Source: an uncultured Campylobacteraceae bacterium (lineage in GTDB: Bacteria; Campylobacterota; Campylobacteria; Campylobacterales; Arcobacteraceae). From it: a stretch of DNA of 34,567 nt. Of the stretch, positions 7,079 through 15,393 are shown one piece after another. Position numbers and translations under genes: made by a program. Under the pieces are notes generated by a model, which made no database searches, was not told the origin of the DNA, and saw only the letters and a program-made list of their open reading frames with translations. Numbering within the stretch: position 1 is the stretch's first letter; each line of letters begins with the position of its first letter. The stretch covers positions 1-34,567 of the forward strand of contig CAKZOX010000144.1 in assembly GCA_937138295.1 (NCBI GenBank). Reading direction: 5' to 3'.

Positions 7079-7246
7079 ATGATAACTGCAACCCAAAGAA
7101 AGAGATTAAAAGAAGAATGATTAAACTGACATGATCTACGATATATTAAATCTATAGAACTAAAAGAAAAAACTAAGAAAGTATTATCTGTAAATTTATG
7201 AAAATGACTTTATGTAGATAAATATTGAAAACTACAAAATATTTAA
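7079..7246 (+). CDS. 55-residue basic protein, unknown
   Basis: Lys-rich (QRKRLKEEGLNGHDLRYIKS) with five TGA-coded glycines in 55 residues and a C-terminal GKGLYVDKYGKLQNI. The high density of in-frame TGA in an otherwise sensible sequence supports coding. Family unknown; first gene of the early block. Confidence 0.6.
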
Positions 7247-7263
7247 TTATTAACTATAAAATT

Positions 7264-7872
7264 ATGAGAAAAACTAAAATATGAGATAAAGAATATGAAT
7301 TATCTTTAGAAGATACAGAATATACAGAAAGTAGATGGTTTATAAATGATAATTGAGAAAAAACATCTTTTAGTTGACATTTTACTCCATTTGAAATAAG
7401 TATAAAAGAAAGTAATTATATGAAATCTAGTTATTTATCTTGAGATGATGTTAGAAAACAATGTGAGGGTACTTTAAAAATGAATTGAGTACAAGTATTT
7501 GAATGTTGGAATAGAACTTATGATAGAGTTTATAAAGAAATCCAACAATTTATAGATAAGTTAGAATTAATAGATATGGACGAATTTATTAATGATAAAT
7601 GGAAAGGTAAAATTATAGGATATAAAGAGCAATTATTTGTCATTGATTATAATATAGTAGACCAAGGTTGTATTATTATAAAACCTAAAGATTGAATTAG
7701 AAAACCATTTTTATGGGAACTATGAGATATGGAAGAATATCCTGAAAAATTTGAATTAAAAGAATCTATAAAATTGTGTATAACATCAGATATTGACTGG
7801 TTTATTAATGAAGAATTATATAAATGTACTTGTTGACTAAATCAAGCTTGTAGTAATTGTAACATTAAATAA
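7264..7872 (+). CDS. 202-residue protein with C-terminal Cys cluster, unknown
   Basis: Mixed alpha/beta composition; no catalytic motif recognised. The C-terminus contains YKCTCGLNQACSNCNIK, a CxC-x5-CxxC arrangement that could bind zinc. It is the largest unknown in this block and sits at the start of the early gene series, where host-takeover proteins are often found, but that role is not shown. Confidence 0.75.
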
Positions 7873-7877
7873 AAAAT

Positions 7878-8054
7878 ATGAACGAAGTACAAATGCTCGT
7901 TACTTATAATGAAGTAACACAAGAAGAATTTGAAGAATACGAGAATATAGCTGAAAAGATGCTAACTTGAAAATATGTATGACAAACAGAAATGAAAGAA
8001 GCTCTTTGATTTTATGTATTAAAGAGTTACTTATTAGAAAATAAACTACTATAA
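7878..8054 (+). CDS. 58-residue acidic protein, unknown
   Basis: A short acidic helical protein (NEVTQEEFEEYENIAEKMLT) with three TGA-coded glycines, ending in a Leu-rich helix (FYVLKSYLLENKLL). Five bases after the previous gene. No recognised family. Confidence 0.65.
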
Positions 8055-8077
8055 TTAATTACTAAATAAAGAAACCT

Positions 8078-8440
8078 ATGAAAGAAATAAATATTTACAA
8101 TAACGTATTTGGATTTAAAGTCATATGGGTTATATGAGAACCTGAGGAGTTTATAGATTATATGAATAAAAAATGAGTAGATATTTGATTAGAATGCATA
8201 GATTGAATTACTCATGTATGAAATGACCATACTGCTTATTTATATTTAAGTGATATTAGTGACTATGTCCTTTTGCATGAATGTATACATATTATTCAAC
8301 ATATATTAGAAAATAAATGAATTACAACAGGATTGGAAAACACAGAAGTTCTAGCATATAATGTAGATTGGTTATATAGAATGTTGCTAATGAATTATTA
8401 CAAATGGAAAGGTAACGATAAATGGAAAACGTATAAATAA
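8078..8440 (+). CDS. HExxH metallopeptidase-like protein
   Basis: 120 residues. LLHECIHIIQHILE gives His67-Glu68-x-x-His71, and ENTEVLAYNVDWL about 20 residues later supplies Glu90 as likely third zinc ligand. The layout (HExxH, short loop, NTExxAY) resembles small phage-encoded metalloprotease-like proteins. It shares no clear similarity outside the motif with the HExxH protein at 4280. Substrate unknown. Confidence 0.7.
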
Positions 8441-8454
8441 ACCTTATAATATAA

Positions 8455-8544
8455 CTAGACAAAGAACTAGAAGCCTGACATATAGAAATAGACCAGTATA
8501 ACAGACTGGTAGAATGAATTGATATTTTAGAATTAATGGAATAA
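8455..8544 (+). pseudogene. Possible start-less remnant of a small gene
   Basis: An open frame of 29 sense codons (DKELEAGHIEIDQYN then RLVEGIDILELME) looks protein-like and ends three bases before the next start codon, as real genes here do. It lacks any ATG, GTG or TTG at its head, where a TAA directly precedes CTA GAC. Either the start codon has decayed or initiation is unusual. Confidence 0.35.
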
Positions 8545-8546
8545 AT

Positions 8547-8750
8547 ATGGATAAACTACTAATAATAGATAAAAATAATAAGCTACTTGTATCTATGGAT
8601 AAAGAAGATTGAGATGAAATAATTGTTGATAATTCAATTACATTATCTTCAAATTGAGAAGGTATAGTTATACAATTAAATGAGGACTACAATACTCAAT
8701 GAGATGCGGAAGTTATTATTAAAGATTGAGAAATAAGATTTAAAGCCTAG
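8547..8750 (+). CDS. 67-residue beta-rich protein, unknown
   Basis: Acidic and beta-rich (MDKLLIIDKNNKLLVSMDKE, then ITLSSNGEGIVIQLNE). Last gene before a terminator; its TAG stop is in the hairpin stem. No family recognised. Confidence 0.6.
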
Positions 8751-8768
8751 ATTAATCTAGCTTTTTTT
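8745..8768 (+). terminator. Intrinsic terminator
   Basis: CTAGA (8747-8751) pairs with TCTAG (8756-8760) over TTAA, then a seven-T run. Confidence 0.8.
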
Positions 8769-8777
8769 GTAAAAGAT

Positions 8778-8856
8778 TTGCTTTTATTAGAAAAAACAAT
8801 ATAATACTTATGTGTTAATGATTATTTAGCACATTTTACAAAATAAATTGTACATT
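8778..8856 (+). promoter_or_regulatory. Early-class promoter and hairpin leader (8778)
   Basis: TTGCTT (8778-8783), 16-bp spacer ending AAAAAACAA, TATAAT (8800-8805). A 9-bp stem ATGTGTTAA/TTAGCACAT (8810-8818 and 8826-8834) follows at the predicted start, then TTTACAAAATAAATTG. The next ATG at 8857 opens an eight-codon frame (MNFFNQNI) that ends two bases before the real gene at 8886, a possible leader peptide. Confidence 0.8.
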
Positions 8857-8885
8857 ATGAATTTCTTTAATCAAAATATTTAACA

Positions 8886-9320
8886 ATGTTTGAAATACTA
8901 GAATTAAAATACAATAAAGAGGAACTACAAACTTACATTAACAAGAAACATCATACATTCCTTTGATTTAACGAATGACTAATGATATTCAAATTTAAGC
9001 AAGTAACAAGTAGGCAATTAGTAGCTAAAAAAGAAGCTGATAAGTTTTTTGAACAATTCCAAGATATTAAAAACCCTGTTATAGATAATACTCTAATGAG
9101 TAAACTAGCAGATGAGTTATGAATACAATGGAATAATGAAAAAGAAACATTAGCAAAATTTATAAACTTTTGGACAGAGTGAAAGACTGAATGAAAAGCT
9201 AAATGGGAAAAAGAGAGAACTAAGAGAGGTACTTTCGAGATAGTTAATAGAATGAGAGTATTTCTAGGAAATAAACCTACTTTAAATAATTATAAAAAAC
9301 CATGAATAAGAAAGATATAG
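8886..9320 (+). CDS. Phage replication-type protein
   Basis: 144 residues. The C-terminal half has LAKFINFWTEGKTEGKAKWE followed by TFEIVNRMRVFL. The pattern F-x-x-(Y/F)WTE ... G-K-x-(R/K)WE ... TF-x-x-x-x-R(M/L) is typical of the C-terminal region of phage and mobile-element replication proteins related to DnaD or lambda O. The N-terminus is an unassigned helical region. As the first gene behind an early promoter it may recruit host replication enzymes. No helicase or polymerase motif is present. Its stop overlaps the next gene by 19 bases. Confidence 0.6.
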
Positions 9321-9718
9321 TAATTCTTAAATTGTGGGATAATGAAGAAGTTATAGTAGAAATGAATATAGAACACTTTTTAGAAATGCAAAGAGAAGAT
9401 TTGAATCAATGAGTAAAAGAGTTTTATATATCATCTATGCAAAGAACTATTTGTTATTCTGATATAAAATGAAAACAAGGCAAAACTCAATATTTAAGCA
9501 TCGAAGCACCTAAAAACGAACCAACACTCGCAGAGAAAGAAAAGAGTGCTGAAATCCTTAGAAAACTAGCAAGAAAAGCAGAAGAATGAAAAGAGAAAAG
9601 ATTTATTGAGAGAAGAAATGAAATATTAGAGGATTTAAGAAAAAAAGAAGTAGCTTTAGGGTTGGAAACAACTGTTGATAAAATAGAGTGATATAACAGA
9701 TTAAAACTAATTAAATAA
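9302..9718 (+). CDS. 138-residue charged protein, unknown
   Basis: The N-terminal half is mixed beta/alpha (NKKDIVILKLWDNEEVIVEM). The C-terminal half is a long Lys/Glu helix (residues 75-125), probably a coiled coil. It overlaps the replication-type gene by 19 bases, so it may be co-translated and act with it. Confidence 0.65.
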
Positions 9719-9724
9719 AAGATT

Positions 9725-9907
9725 ATGAAGGAAGAAACTAGGTGTCCTGATTGTTGATGATTTTGACTACATTGATGTACAGGTAAAAAATATCCTTGAA
9801 GTGATGATATTGTAGGGATTAATAATTTCACATTATATTCATACCAAGAAGAATTTATTAAAAAGATAAATAGTTGAAAAGACATTACTTTACTTAAACT
9901 AAAATAA
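9725..9907 (+). CDS. Small DnaJ-type zinc-finger protein
   Basis: 60 residues beginning MKEETRCPDCGGFGLHGCTG. The CxxCxGxG repeat of DnaJ-like zinc fingers appears only if TGA is glycine (four of the glycines here are TGA). One full CxxC plus a single further Cys means a partial finger. Possible partner for the replication or nuclease proteins nearby; function unknown. Confidence 0.65.
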
Positions 9908-9909
9908 TT

Positions 9910-10044
9910 ATGATAGATATAAGCACAGGAAGAAAAACTACTTGGTTTAAATTAATATTTACACCTATTTGATATTTAATAGCTTTTGTTTTCCAAGTAT
10001 TTTTAGTGTCACTCATTATACAGTTTTTACTTAATAATATATAA
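9910..10044 (+). CDS. 44-residue membrane protein
   Basis: A short basic N-terminus (GRKTTWFK) and one long hydrophobic helix (LIFTPIGYLIAFVFQVFLVS and on to residue 40). Two bases after the zinc-finger gene and three before the next. Confidence 0.55.
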
Positions 10045-10047
10045 ATT

Positions 10048-10209
10048 ATGGAAGAAATAATAGATAAAGCTAGAAAAACAAGAAAGTCAGAATTAGAAAT
10101 AGCAGAAAAAATATTTAAAGAATGGCAAGAAACTAAATTTTGAAAATCAGTAACGGAATTACAGTATCAAACATATTTACAAACTGAACGGACTAAACAA
10201 CTTAATTAA
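10048..10209 (+). CDS. 53-residue helical protein, unknown
   Basis: Highly charged helix (ARKTRKSELEIAEKIFKEWQ) with a single TGA-coded glycine. No family recognised. Confidence 0.55.
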
Positions 10210-10222
10210 TAAATAAAGCCAC

Positions 10223-10378
10223 ATGAGCTACAATATAGAAAATCACTGAGACTACTTACATATATGAGTAAGTCTAAAAGAAAATATGACAAAAGGACAA
10301 TGGGTAAATATAAAAGTACCTAAAAGACATATTAAGGACAAGAGCCTTGATGACGATATTTTATTAAATGATGTTTAG
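10223..10378 (+). CDS. 51-residue protein, unknown
   Basis: MSYNIENHGDYLHIGVSLKE... is mixed in composition with a basic middle (KVPKRHIKDK) and an acidic end. Two TGA glycines. Unknown. Confidence 0.5.
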
Positions 10379-10381
10379 ATT

Positions 10382-10546
10382 ATGAAAAACTTAAGTATAA
10401 GAGTAAATCGTTTACTAGACCTTTACAAAATTAACTACATAGACTTCTGAAATGATGAGTCTGCAATGAGTTTTATTAATAAGCTAGTAGAAGAAAGAGT
10501 GAATAATAAAATATCAGAATACAAGAAATTAATATGTAAAGTATAA
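10382..10546 (+). CDS. 54-residue protein, unknown
   Basis: Amphipathic helical protein (KNLSIRVNRLLDLYKINYID then FINKLVEERVNNKISEYKK). The N-terminal SIRVNRLLD... is slightly reminiscent of ribbon-helix-helix strands, but not enough to assign. Ends at the next promoter. Confidence 0.5.
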
Positions 10547-10551
10547 AAGAT

Positions 10552-10624
10552 TTGCAATTAATATAAAAAACAATATAATACTTATATATCAGCTAACGAG
10601 AGCATATCTAATATTGATTATAAG
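10552..10624 (+). promoter_or_regulatory. Early-class promoter and hairpin leader (10552)
   Basis: TTGCAA (10552-10557), 16-bp spacer, TATAAT (10574-10579). The transcript start region folds as CTTATA+ATCA (10581-10591, one-base bulge) with TGAT+TATAAG (10615-10624). Confidence 0.8.
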
Positions 10625-10655
10625 ACTTAGAAACAAGATATAAAACTTAAAAACT

Positions 10656-10919
10656 ATGCAAAAACATATAAAAAACTATCTATCATATTATTGAATAGAT
10701 AATCCTGAAGAATTAAGATGTGAAGTATGTGGTATGAGAGCAACAGATATTCATCATATAATATTTAGAAGCCACTTCTGAAAAAACAAGAAGGACGAGC
10801 AAGATAATATTAAAAATTTGATAGCACTTTGTAGACTTGACCATGATAAAGCTCATTTTAAAACTGAACCTTATTTATCTAAGGAAGAATTACAAAATAT
10901 ACATAACGAGAATCTATAA
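10656..10919 (+). CDS. HNH endonuclease (small)
   Basis: 87 residues with a compact HNH fold: LRCEVCG (Cys22, Cys25), DIHHI (His33-His34), then NLIALCRLDHDKAH with the second CxxxH zinc pair. This is the zinc-coordinated HNH family used in phage recombination, packaging or homing. There are no DNA-binding modules, unlike the NUMOD genes. First gene behind its promoter. Confidence 0.88.
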
Positions 10920-10941
10920 TTTTACAATTAAAATATATATT

Positions 10942-11220
10942 ATGAAAAAATCAAAAACGATTACTATATTAGAAAACATGGATAACTGACAATGGTTAAG
11001 TAATAAAGACTTAAATAATATTGCTGGCTGGAGGTTTGGTTGAAGAATACATGATTTAAAAAAATACTGAGTTAGATTTACAAAAAAGAAATGAGAATGA
11101 TATGTTGAATGGTTTAAAATTATTCATATACCAAAAAACATACAATATAAATGAAGAAGAACATTAAAAGTAATTAGAGAAAAAACATTGATACAAAAAT
11201 TTAAAGCATTATTTAATTAA
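10942..11220 (+). CDS. Winged-helix DNA-binding protein (HTH_39-like)
   Basis: 92 residues. WLSNKDLNNIAGWRFGGRIHDL followed by KKYGVRFTKKKGEG is a winged helix in which RFGGRIHDLKKYG forms the recognition helix and wing, matching small phage HTH_39-type proteins (pattern GxRIxxLrxxGyxI). A regulator of early transcription is a reasonable inference. Confidence 0.65.
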
Positions 11221-11221
11221 T

Positions 11222-11443
11222 ATGCAAAAATTAAACGAACTAGCTTGTGAAATGTCTGCAATATCTTTTACAATTGTAAATCTAAAAAAGAAACTAAACT
11301 GGATTTTAAACGATAAAGAAAGATGTGATACAAGACAAAAGCTACAGGTAAAACAAAACGAACTAAAACAATTACATCAACAATTCAATTTACAGATTAA
11401 TGAATTATTATGTTGACCAAAATGACAAAAAAAGAGAAATTAG
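11222..11443 (+). CDS. 73-residue coiled-coil protein
   Basis: Starts one base after the previous stop. Residues 1-62 form a heptad-repeat helix rich in Leu, Lys and Gln. Under the standard code it would end at residue 64; with TGA=Gly it continues as GPKGQKKRN to TAG. It overlaps the next gene by 22 bases. Confidence 0.65.
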
Positions 11444-11532
11444 AGGCCATTTATAAAACTAAAAGCAAAAAATATCCTAATACTAATCTTACTGAAAAAG
11501 AGATTAAAAGAATAATAGAATTTAATTGTTAG
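11422..11532 (+). CDS. 36-residue basic peptide, unknown
   Basis: MTKKEKLEAIYKTKSKKYPN... then LTEKEIKRIIEF resembles a short helix-turn-helix or zinc-less adaptor, but is too short to assign. Embedded by overlap in the coiled-coil gene and two bases before VRR-NUC. Confidence 0.45.
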   Translation: MTKKEKLEAIYKTKSKKYPNTNLTEKEIKRIIEFNC

Positions 11533-11534
11533 AT

Positions 11535-11918
11535 ATGACAGTACCTTTAGAAAATGAAGAATCAGAAAAACTAGCTAATTGGTTAAGATTAAATAAGTAT
11601 ATGTTTACGCACATAGCTAATGAATCATGACTTCCTCCTAAGGTTGCAATGTTAGCAGCAAAAAGAAAAAAGAGAATGGGGCTTTCTCCATGATTTCCAG
11701 ACTTTTGTATAGTATTAAATATTAATGCTTTATTATTTATAGAGCTTAAAAGGCAAATAGACTACTCTAAAAGCAAGAAAGGAAAGAAATGGAGTACTAT
11801 ATCACCAGAACAAATAGAATGGTGTCAGAGGTTAAATGAATGTAGTAATACACAAGCTGAAATCTGTTATGGAGCAGATGAAGCAATAAAATTAATAAAA
11901 AGAATTGAAAAATTATAA
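11535..11918 (+). CDS. VRR-NUC domain nuclease
   Basis: 127 residues covering a stand-alone VRR-NUC fold: HIANESGLPPK, AKRKKRMGLSPGFPDFCI (the GxPD catalytic Asp), ALLFIELKR (ExK), SPEQIEWCQRL (Gln of the QxxW motif) and a C-terminal EICYGADEAIKLI strand-helix. Viral stand-alone VRR-NUC proteins are PD-(D/E)xK nucleases often adjacent to replication and recombination genes, as here. All catalytic residues are present. Confidence 0.9.
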
Positions 11919-12040
11919 AAAAAAGATATACTTATTACACGACAACAATAATTATATATAATCAGGAAAGAGCTTTTAAAGGTTAGTTGTCGTAAACTAT
12001 ATATCCCTTGAGAGTTCTTTTTTGTTATAACAATTTAACT
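11905..12040 (+). promoter_or_regulatory. Promoter and long structured leader of second HNH gene
   Basis: TTGAAA (11905-11910), 16-bp spacer, TATACT (11927-11932), overlapping the end of the VRR-NUC gene. The predicted transcript begins with ACGACAAC (11939-11946), exactly complementary to GTTGTCGT (11986-11993). A competing pairing, AAAGAGCTT with GAGTTCTTT (two G-U pairs), encloses TAGTT/AACTA and ends in a T run near 12018, so a terminator form excludes the 5' hairpin. An internal TATAAT lies at 11957. This is suggestive of attenuation. Confidence 0.6.
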
Positions 12041-12571
12041 ATGGAAATTTGGAAAGACATACCTTGATATAAAGGTTCATATAAATGTAGTAATAAATGA
12101 AGAATTAAAAGTTTAAAATTTTTAAAAGAAAGGATATTAAAACCCGCTTCTTGAAAAACATGATATTTAACTATTCAATTATGAGGGAAAACAAAAACTG
12201 TACATAGGATTATATTATCTACATTTAAATGAGATAGTTTATATGAATGTAATCATATAGATTGAAATAAATCTAATAATAATATCGATAATTTAGAATG
12301 GTGTACTCATAGTGAAAATATCATTCATAGGAAAGAAAAATTATGATATAAAAGTTTATTTGAGACTAATCATCCTTTTGTATGATTAAAATGAGGTGAT
12401 TGTCCAAATAGTAAAAAGATTAATCAATATACTATTGATTGAAAGTATATAAAAACATATTCATGTGCATCAGAAGCTTCCAATATTACATGAATATGAA
12501 GAGCTAATATCTCTGCGGTATGTAGTTGATTAAGAAAAACTACAGGTGGATTTAAATGGAAACATGCTTAA
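12041..12571 (+). CDS. NUMOD4-HNH homing endonuclease
   Basis: 176 residues. MEIWKDIPGYKGSYKCSNKG is NUMOD4; the HNH_3 core spans about residues 60-105 (TVHRIILSTF, CNHIDGNKSNNNIDNLEWCT). The C-terminus (INQYTIDGKYIKTYSCASEA to GGFKWKHA) is a NUMOD1-type module. Similar in layout to the gene at 5722 but clearly divergent, so the two are separate acquisitions or an old duplication. Confidence 0.92.
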
Positions 12572-12662
12572 TTTTAGAGTTGAAAGTGTTGAATTAACAA
12601 CAAAACAAAAAAAAGAAATGACAGGACATTATGTCAGAATATACATTTATAAAAACAAATAA
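12564..12662 (+). CDS. 32-residue peptide overlapping the HNH gene
   Basis: Starts eight bases inside the HNH gene and ends with TAATG shared with the next gene. Basic middle (TTKQKKEMTG) and aromatic C-terminus (HYVRIYIYKNK). Translational coupling on both sides favours coding; the role is unknown. Confidence 0.45.
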   Translation: MLNFRVESVELTTKQKKEMTGHYVRIYIYKNK

Positions 12663-12790
12663 TGATACAAGAAGTAGTAGTAGAGAATATAGGAGAACCT
12701 GGTAAAATAGTTTATAGAACAGAAGACCCTAACTTTAAACATTTTTTTAAAAAGACTGATTGAAAACCTAGAGGAATATTAATAAAATAA
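12662..12790 (+). CDS. 42-residue protein, unknown
   Basis: MIQEVVVENIGEPGKIVYRT... with a basic C-terminus ending RGILIK. Coupled to the gene before through TAATG. No family recognised. Confidence 0.5.
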
Positions 12791-12794
12791 GATT

Positions 12795-13385
12795 ATGGAA
12801 GAAATTTGGAAAGATATTGAATGATTTGAATTAAAATATCAAATTAGTAGTAAATGAAGAGTAAGAAGTTTATTTTTCTGAAAAAAAAGAATATTAAAAA
12901 CTAATGTTTCACGAGATATAACTACAATTACTATATGAAAGAAATGATTCAATGTTATTAGATTAGTTGCTCAACATTTTTTGCTAGAAGATTATAATCA
13001 CCCTAATATACATTTAATGAGTATAAAATTAAATGAAAAATGAGAACATAATATAAATACTTGAAACATATCATTAGAAAAGAAAAAAAGTAAAGCAAAA
13101 CGAAAAATATATAAAAAACAAAAAGATGATTTCCTAGTGTTAAGATATGAAGATGAACTAAAAAGTATTTGTAGTAGATATAGTTTATTATTAAAAGAAG
13201 AAGTATTATCTGATAAAAGAAATAAATATATCCAACAATGAAGATATGAATGCTATAAATTTTTAAGAAATAAATGATTTAGTTATTTACAAATAGGTAA
13301 AGCATTCAATAAAAATCATGCTGCAATTTTATATATTATGAAAAAATACAAAAAAGATTTGCAATTAGAAGAAAAAACAATATAA
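12795..13385 (+). CDS. NUMOD4 - DnaA-domain-IV-like fusion protein
   Basis: 196 residues. The N-terminus EEIWKDIEGFELKYQISSKG is NUMOD4-like. The HNH core is degraded: the His-Asn-His positions are absent in RLVAQHFLLEDYNHPNIHLM and following. The C-terminus (about residues 145-188), CYKFLRNKGFSYLQIGKAFN followed by KNHAAILYIMKKYK, matches the DnaA C-terminal helix-turn-helix (IGxxFxxRxHxxVxxxxxK). It may have been converted from a homing endonuclease into an origin- or operator-binding protein. Its last codons contain the next promoter. Confidence 0.7.
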
Positions 13386-13472
13386 TACTTGTAACTAAGG
13401 ACAACTAAAACGATTTAATTCAAACTAGCTGACTCCAAAGTTATAAGTATTTTTACAAATTAAATAGATATT
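13359..13472 (+). promoter_or_regulatory. Early-class promoter and hairpin leader (13359)
   Basis: TTGCAA (13359-13364), 16-bp spacer, TATAAT (13381-13386), all inside or across the 3' end of the preceding gene. Stem ACTTGTAACT (13387-13396) with AGTTATAAGT (13439-13448), ten pairs including one G-U, followed by the leader tail ATTTTTACAAATTAAATAG before ATTATG. Confidence 0.82.
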
Positions 13473-13697
13473 ATGAAAACATTTAAATTAACACTTCCTG
13501 TACCAGTTAAACTGAATGCAGAACAAATAGCAGATATTAGCTCAAGAGCTACTATAACAACTGATTCAGAATGATTAGTTACAGAATTAGAAAACGATAA
13601 CTTATATATGTTATCAGCAGCAATAGACACTTTATATGTTTATATGGAATCAGAAGATTATTTTAATAGTAAATGAGAATTTGTATGAGTGAACTAG
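13473..13697 (+). CDS. 74-residue acidic protein, unknown
   Basis: First gene behind its own promoter: MKTFKLTLPVPVKLNAEQIA... then acidic helices (YMLSAAIDTLYVYMESED). Overlaps the next gene by 13 bases. Location just upstream of recombination genes suggests a DNA-metabolism accessory role, unproven. Confidence 0.65.
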
Positions 13698-13951
13698 AAA
13701 AATATCAAGAAACAGGAAGAAGAACTCCAACTGACTTTAACGCAAAAGACCAACAAGTAAGTATGAGTGAAGAAATAAGAGAAAAAGAAATTAGAATGGA
13801 AAGAAGAAAACAATACGCAGAAAGTTTAGAATCAGAATGAGTGAAACAAATCTGGTCTAATATTCAAAAAAGATATATTCCTGAATGAGAATGGAATGAT
13901 GAGATGATAGAAAAAGAACAAGAACTTAGAGAATTTTTATTTGGTAACTAG
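13685..13951 (+). CDS. 88-residue charged helical protein, unknown
   Basis: Mostly charged helix (MSEEIREKEIRMERRKQYAE) with a Trp-containing C-terminal part (KQIWSNIQKRYIPEGEWND). Coupled between the acidic protein and the annealing protein. No family recognised. Confidence 0.6.
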
Positions 13952-13956
13952 GAAAT

Positions 13957-14616
13957 ATGGAAGAAAAGAAAAACTATTTTACAGAGTTAAATAAAATTAA
14001 CTGTGAAACTTCTGAAAAAAACAAACTAACTTATATTAGTTGGTCTGACGCATGGACAGAAGTAAAAAAAATGTATCCAGAGTCAACATATACTATTTAT
14101 GAAAACGAAGAATGATTCCCATTTTGGGAAAGTAAGTTTGGTATTGACTGTAAAGTATGAGTTACTATTCAATGAATTGAGCATATTGTTAGACTTCCGG
14201 TTATGAACGGAGCAAATAAAGCAATGAAAGCAGAATCATATACTTATCAAACTAATTATTGAGAAAAAACAGTTGAAGCAGCTACTCAATTTGATATAAA
14301 CAAAACAACACAAAGAGCATTTGCAAAAGCAATAGCAATGCACGGTATTTGATTATATGTATTCAGATGAGAAGATTTACCTGAAGATATGGAATGAGAA
14401 GTTAAAAAGACAACAACTCAAACAGCAGAAACAAAACCTAAATACTTTAACTATGAAGATTTAGTAGCAGTAGTAGAAGCATGAAATAATACACTAGAAG
14501 AAATCTTAAAAGTAATAAGAGAAGATTGATTTACTGTATCAGCTAATGCAAAAAAAGCTATTGCTGAATATGTGAACACTTGAGAAATAAACAAAGATAC
14601 TTTCTTTGGAAAATAA
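13957..14616 (+). CDS. Single-strand annealing protein (DUF1071/Sak3-like)
   Basis: 219 residues. LTYISWSDAWTEVKKMYPES opens the domain, followed by GVTIQGIEHIVRLPVMNGAN, KAMKAESYTY, ATQFDINKTTQRAFAKAIAM and HGIGLYVFRGEDLPED. This is the DUF1071/Sak3 signature (ISWxxAW, LPVM, NxxxxRxxxKAIAxxGLGxYxxxGEDLP) of Rad52-like phage recombinases that anneal single-stranded DNA. The C-terminal ~75 residues form a separate helical region, perhaps for SSB contact. It is the only recombinase recognised in the genome. Confidence 0.9.
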
Positions 14617-14638
14617 TTAATAACTAAATAAACAAACT

Positions 14639-15007
14639 ATGGAATTAAATAAAGCATATAATATTACGTATAAATGATACGAAGATAAACCAACTGATGA
14701 AATTTGATTGATTATAAATATAAAAGAAGATGAAATTACATATAAAACAACAGCGTCTGATTCCTATAATTGGATAAAAACTATAAACATAGAAAAAATT
14801 ATAGAAGTTTCAGAAATAAATATTATTGATTTTTCTGAAACCTTAGTTTCTAATACCGAAGAAGATATAAAAAGATTAGAAAGAGACTTAGAAGAAAAAA
14901 AAGAAAGACTTAAAAAAGTAGAAAAATTTATAGAAAATAGAAGTTATTTATGAAAATTTAAAACACTTTTATGATGTAATCCTTCTTTTACAAGTAATCA
15001 TTGGTAA
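14639..15007 (+). CDS. 122-residue protein with coiled coil, unknown
   Basis: Residues 1-70 are beta-rich (AYNITYKGYEDKPTDEIGLI). Residues 76-103 form a strong coiled coil (EEDIKRLERDLEEKKERLKK), followed by a short basic tail. Lies within the recombination cluster. Unknown. Confidence 0.65.
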
Positions 15008-15009
15008 TT

Positions 15010-15387
15010 ATGAAATGAAATAAAGAAAAGATAATAGAGTACATGAAAGATGACCAAGAATATATATGTTGTAAGGTAGAGAGTAAGGAAGGAAGAACTA
15101 TTGCACAAAATAGAACTTACTGGAAAATATTTACAGGAATAGGACAAAAGCTCTGATATTCAAAAGAAGAAACAAAACTGAATATACTCACTGCTTTGTT
15201 CTGAACCTATGAAATTAAAATGTTTTGAGAGGTACATAAAATCCCTCATAAAACAAGCACTACACAATTAAGTAAAGACGAAGCTATTCATTTAATAGAC
15301 TCATCACTAGCTTATGCAAAGAAAATAGGTGCTTGAATTAAAATAGAACCTCGTGAAATAACGAGCTTATATAATACTTATAATTAA
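15010..15387 (+). CDS. NinB-like recombination protein
   Basis: 125 residues. IAQNRTYWKIFTGIGQKLGY, SKEETKLNILTALFG, IPHKTSTTQLSKDEAIHLID and AKKIGAGIKIEPRE follow the pattern of the NinB/Orf family (QNxxxW, then T-S-x-x-L/M-S-x-x-E-x-x-x-L-I). Orf proteins help load annealing recombinases onto SSB-coated DNA, consistent with the Sak-like gene two positions upstream. Similarity is by motif only. Confidence 0.5.
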
Positions 15388-15393
15388 AAAACT

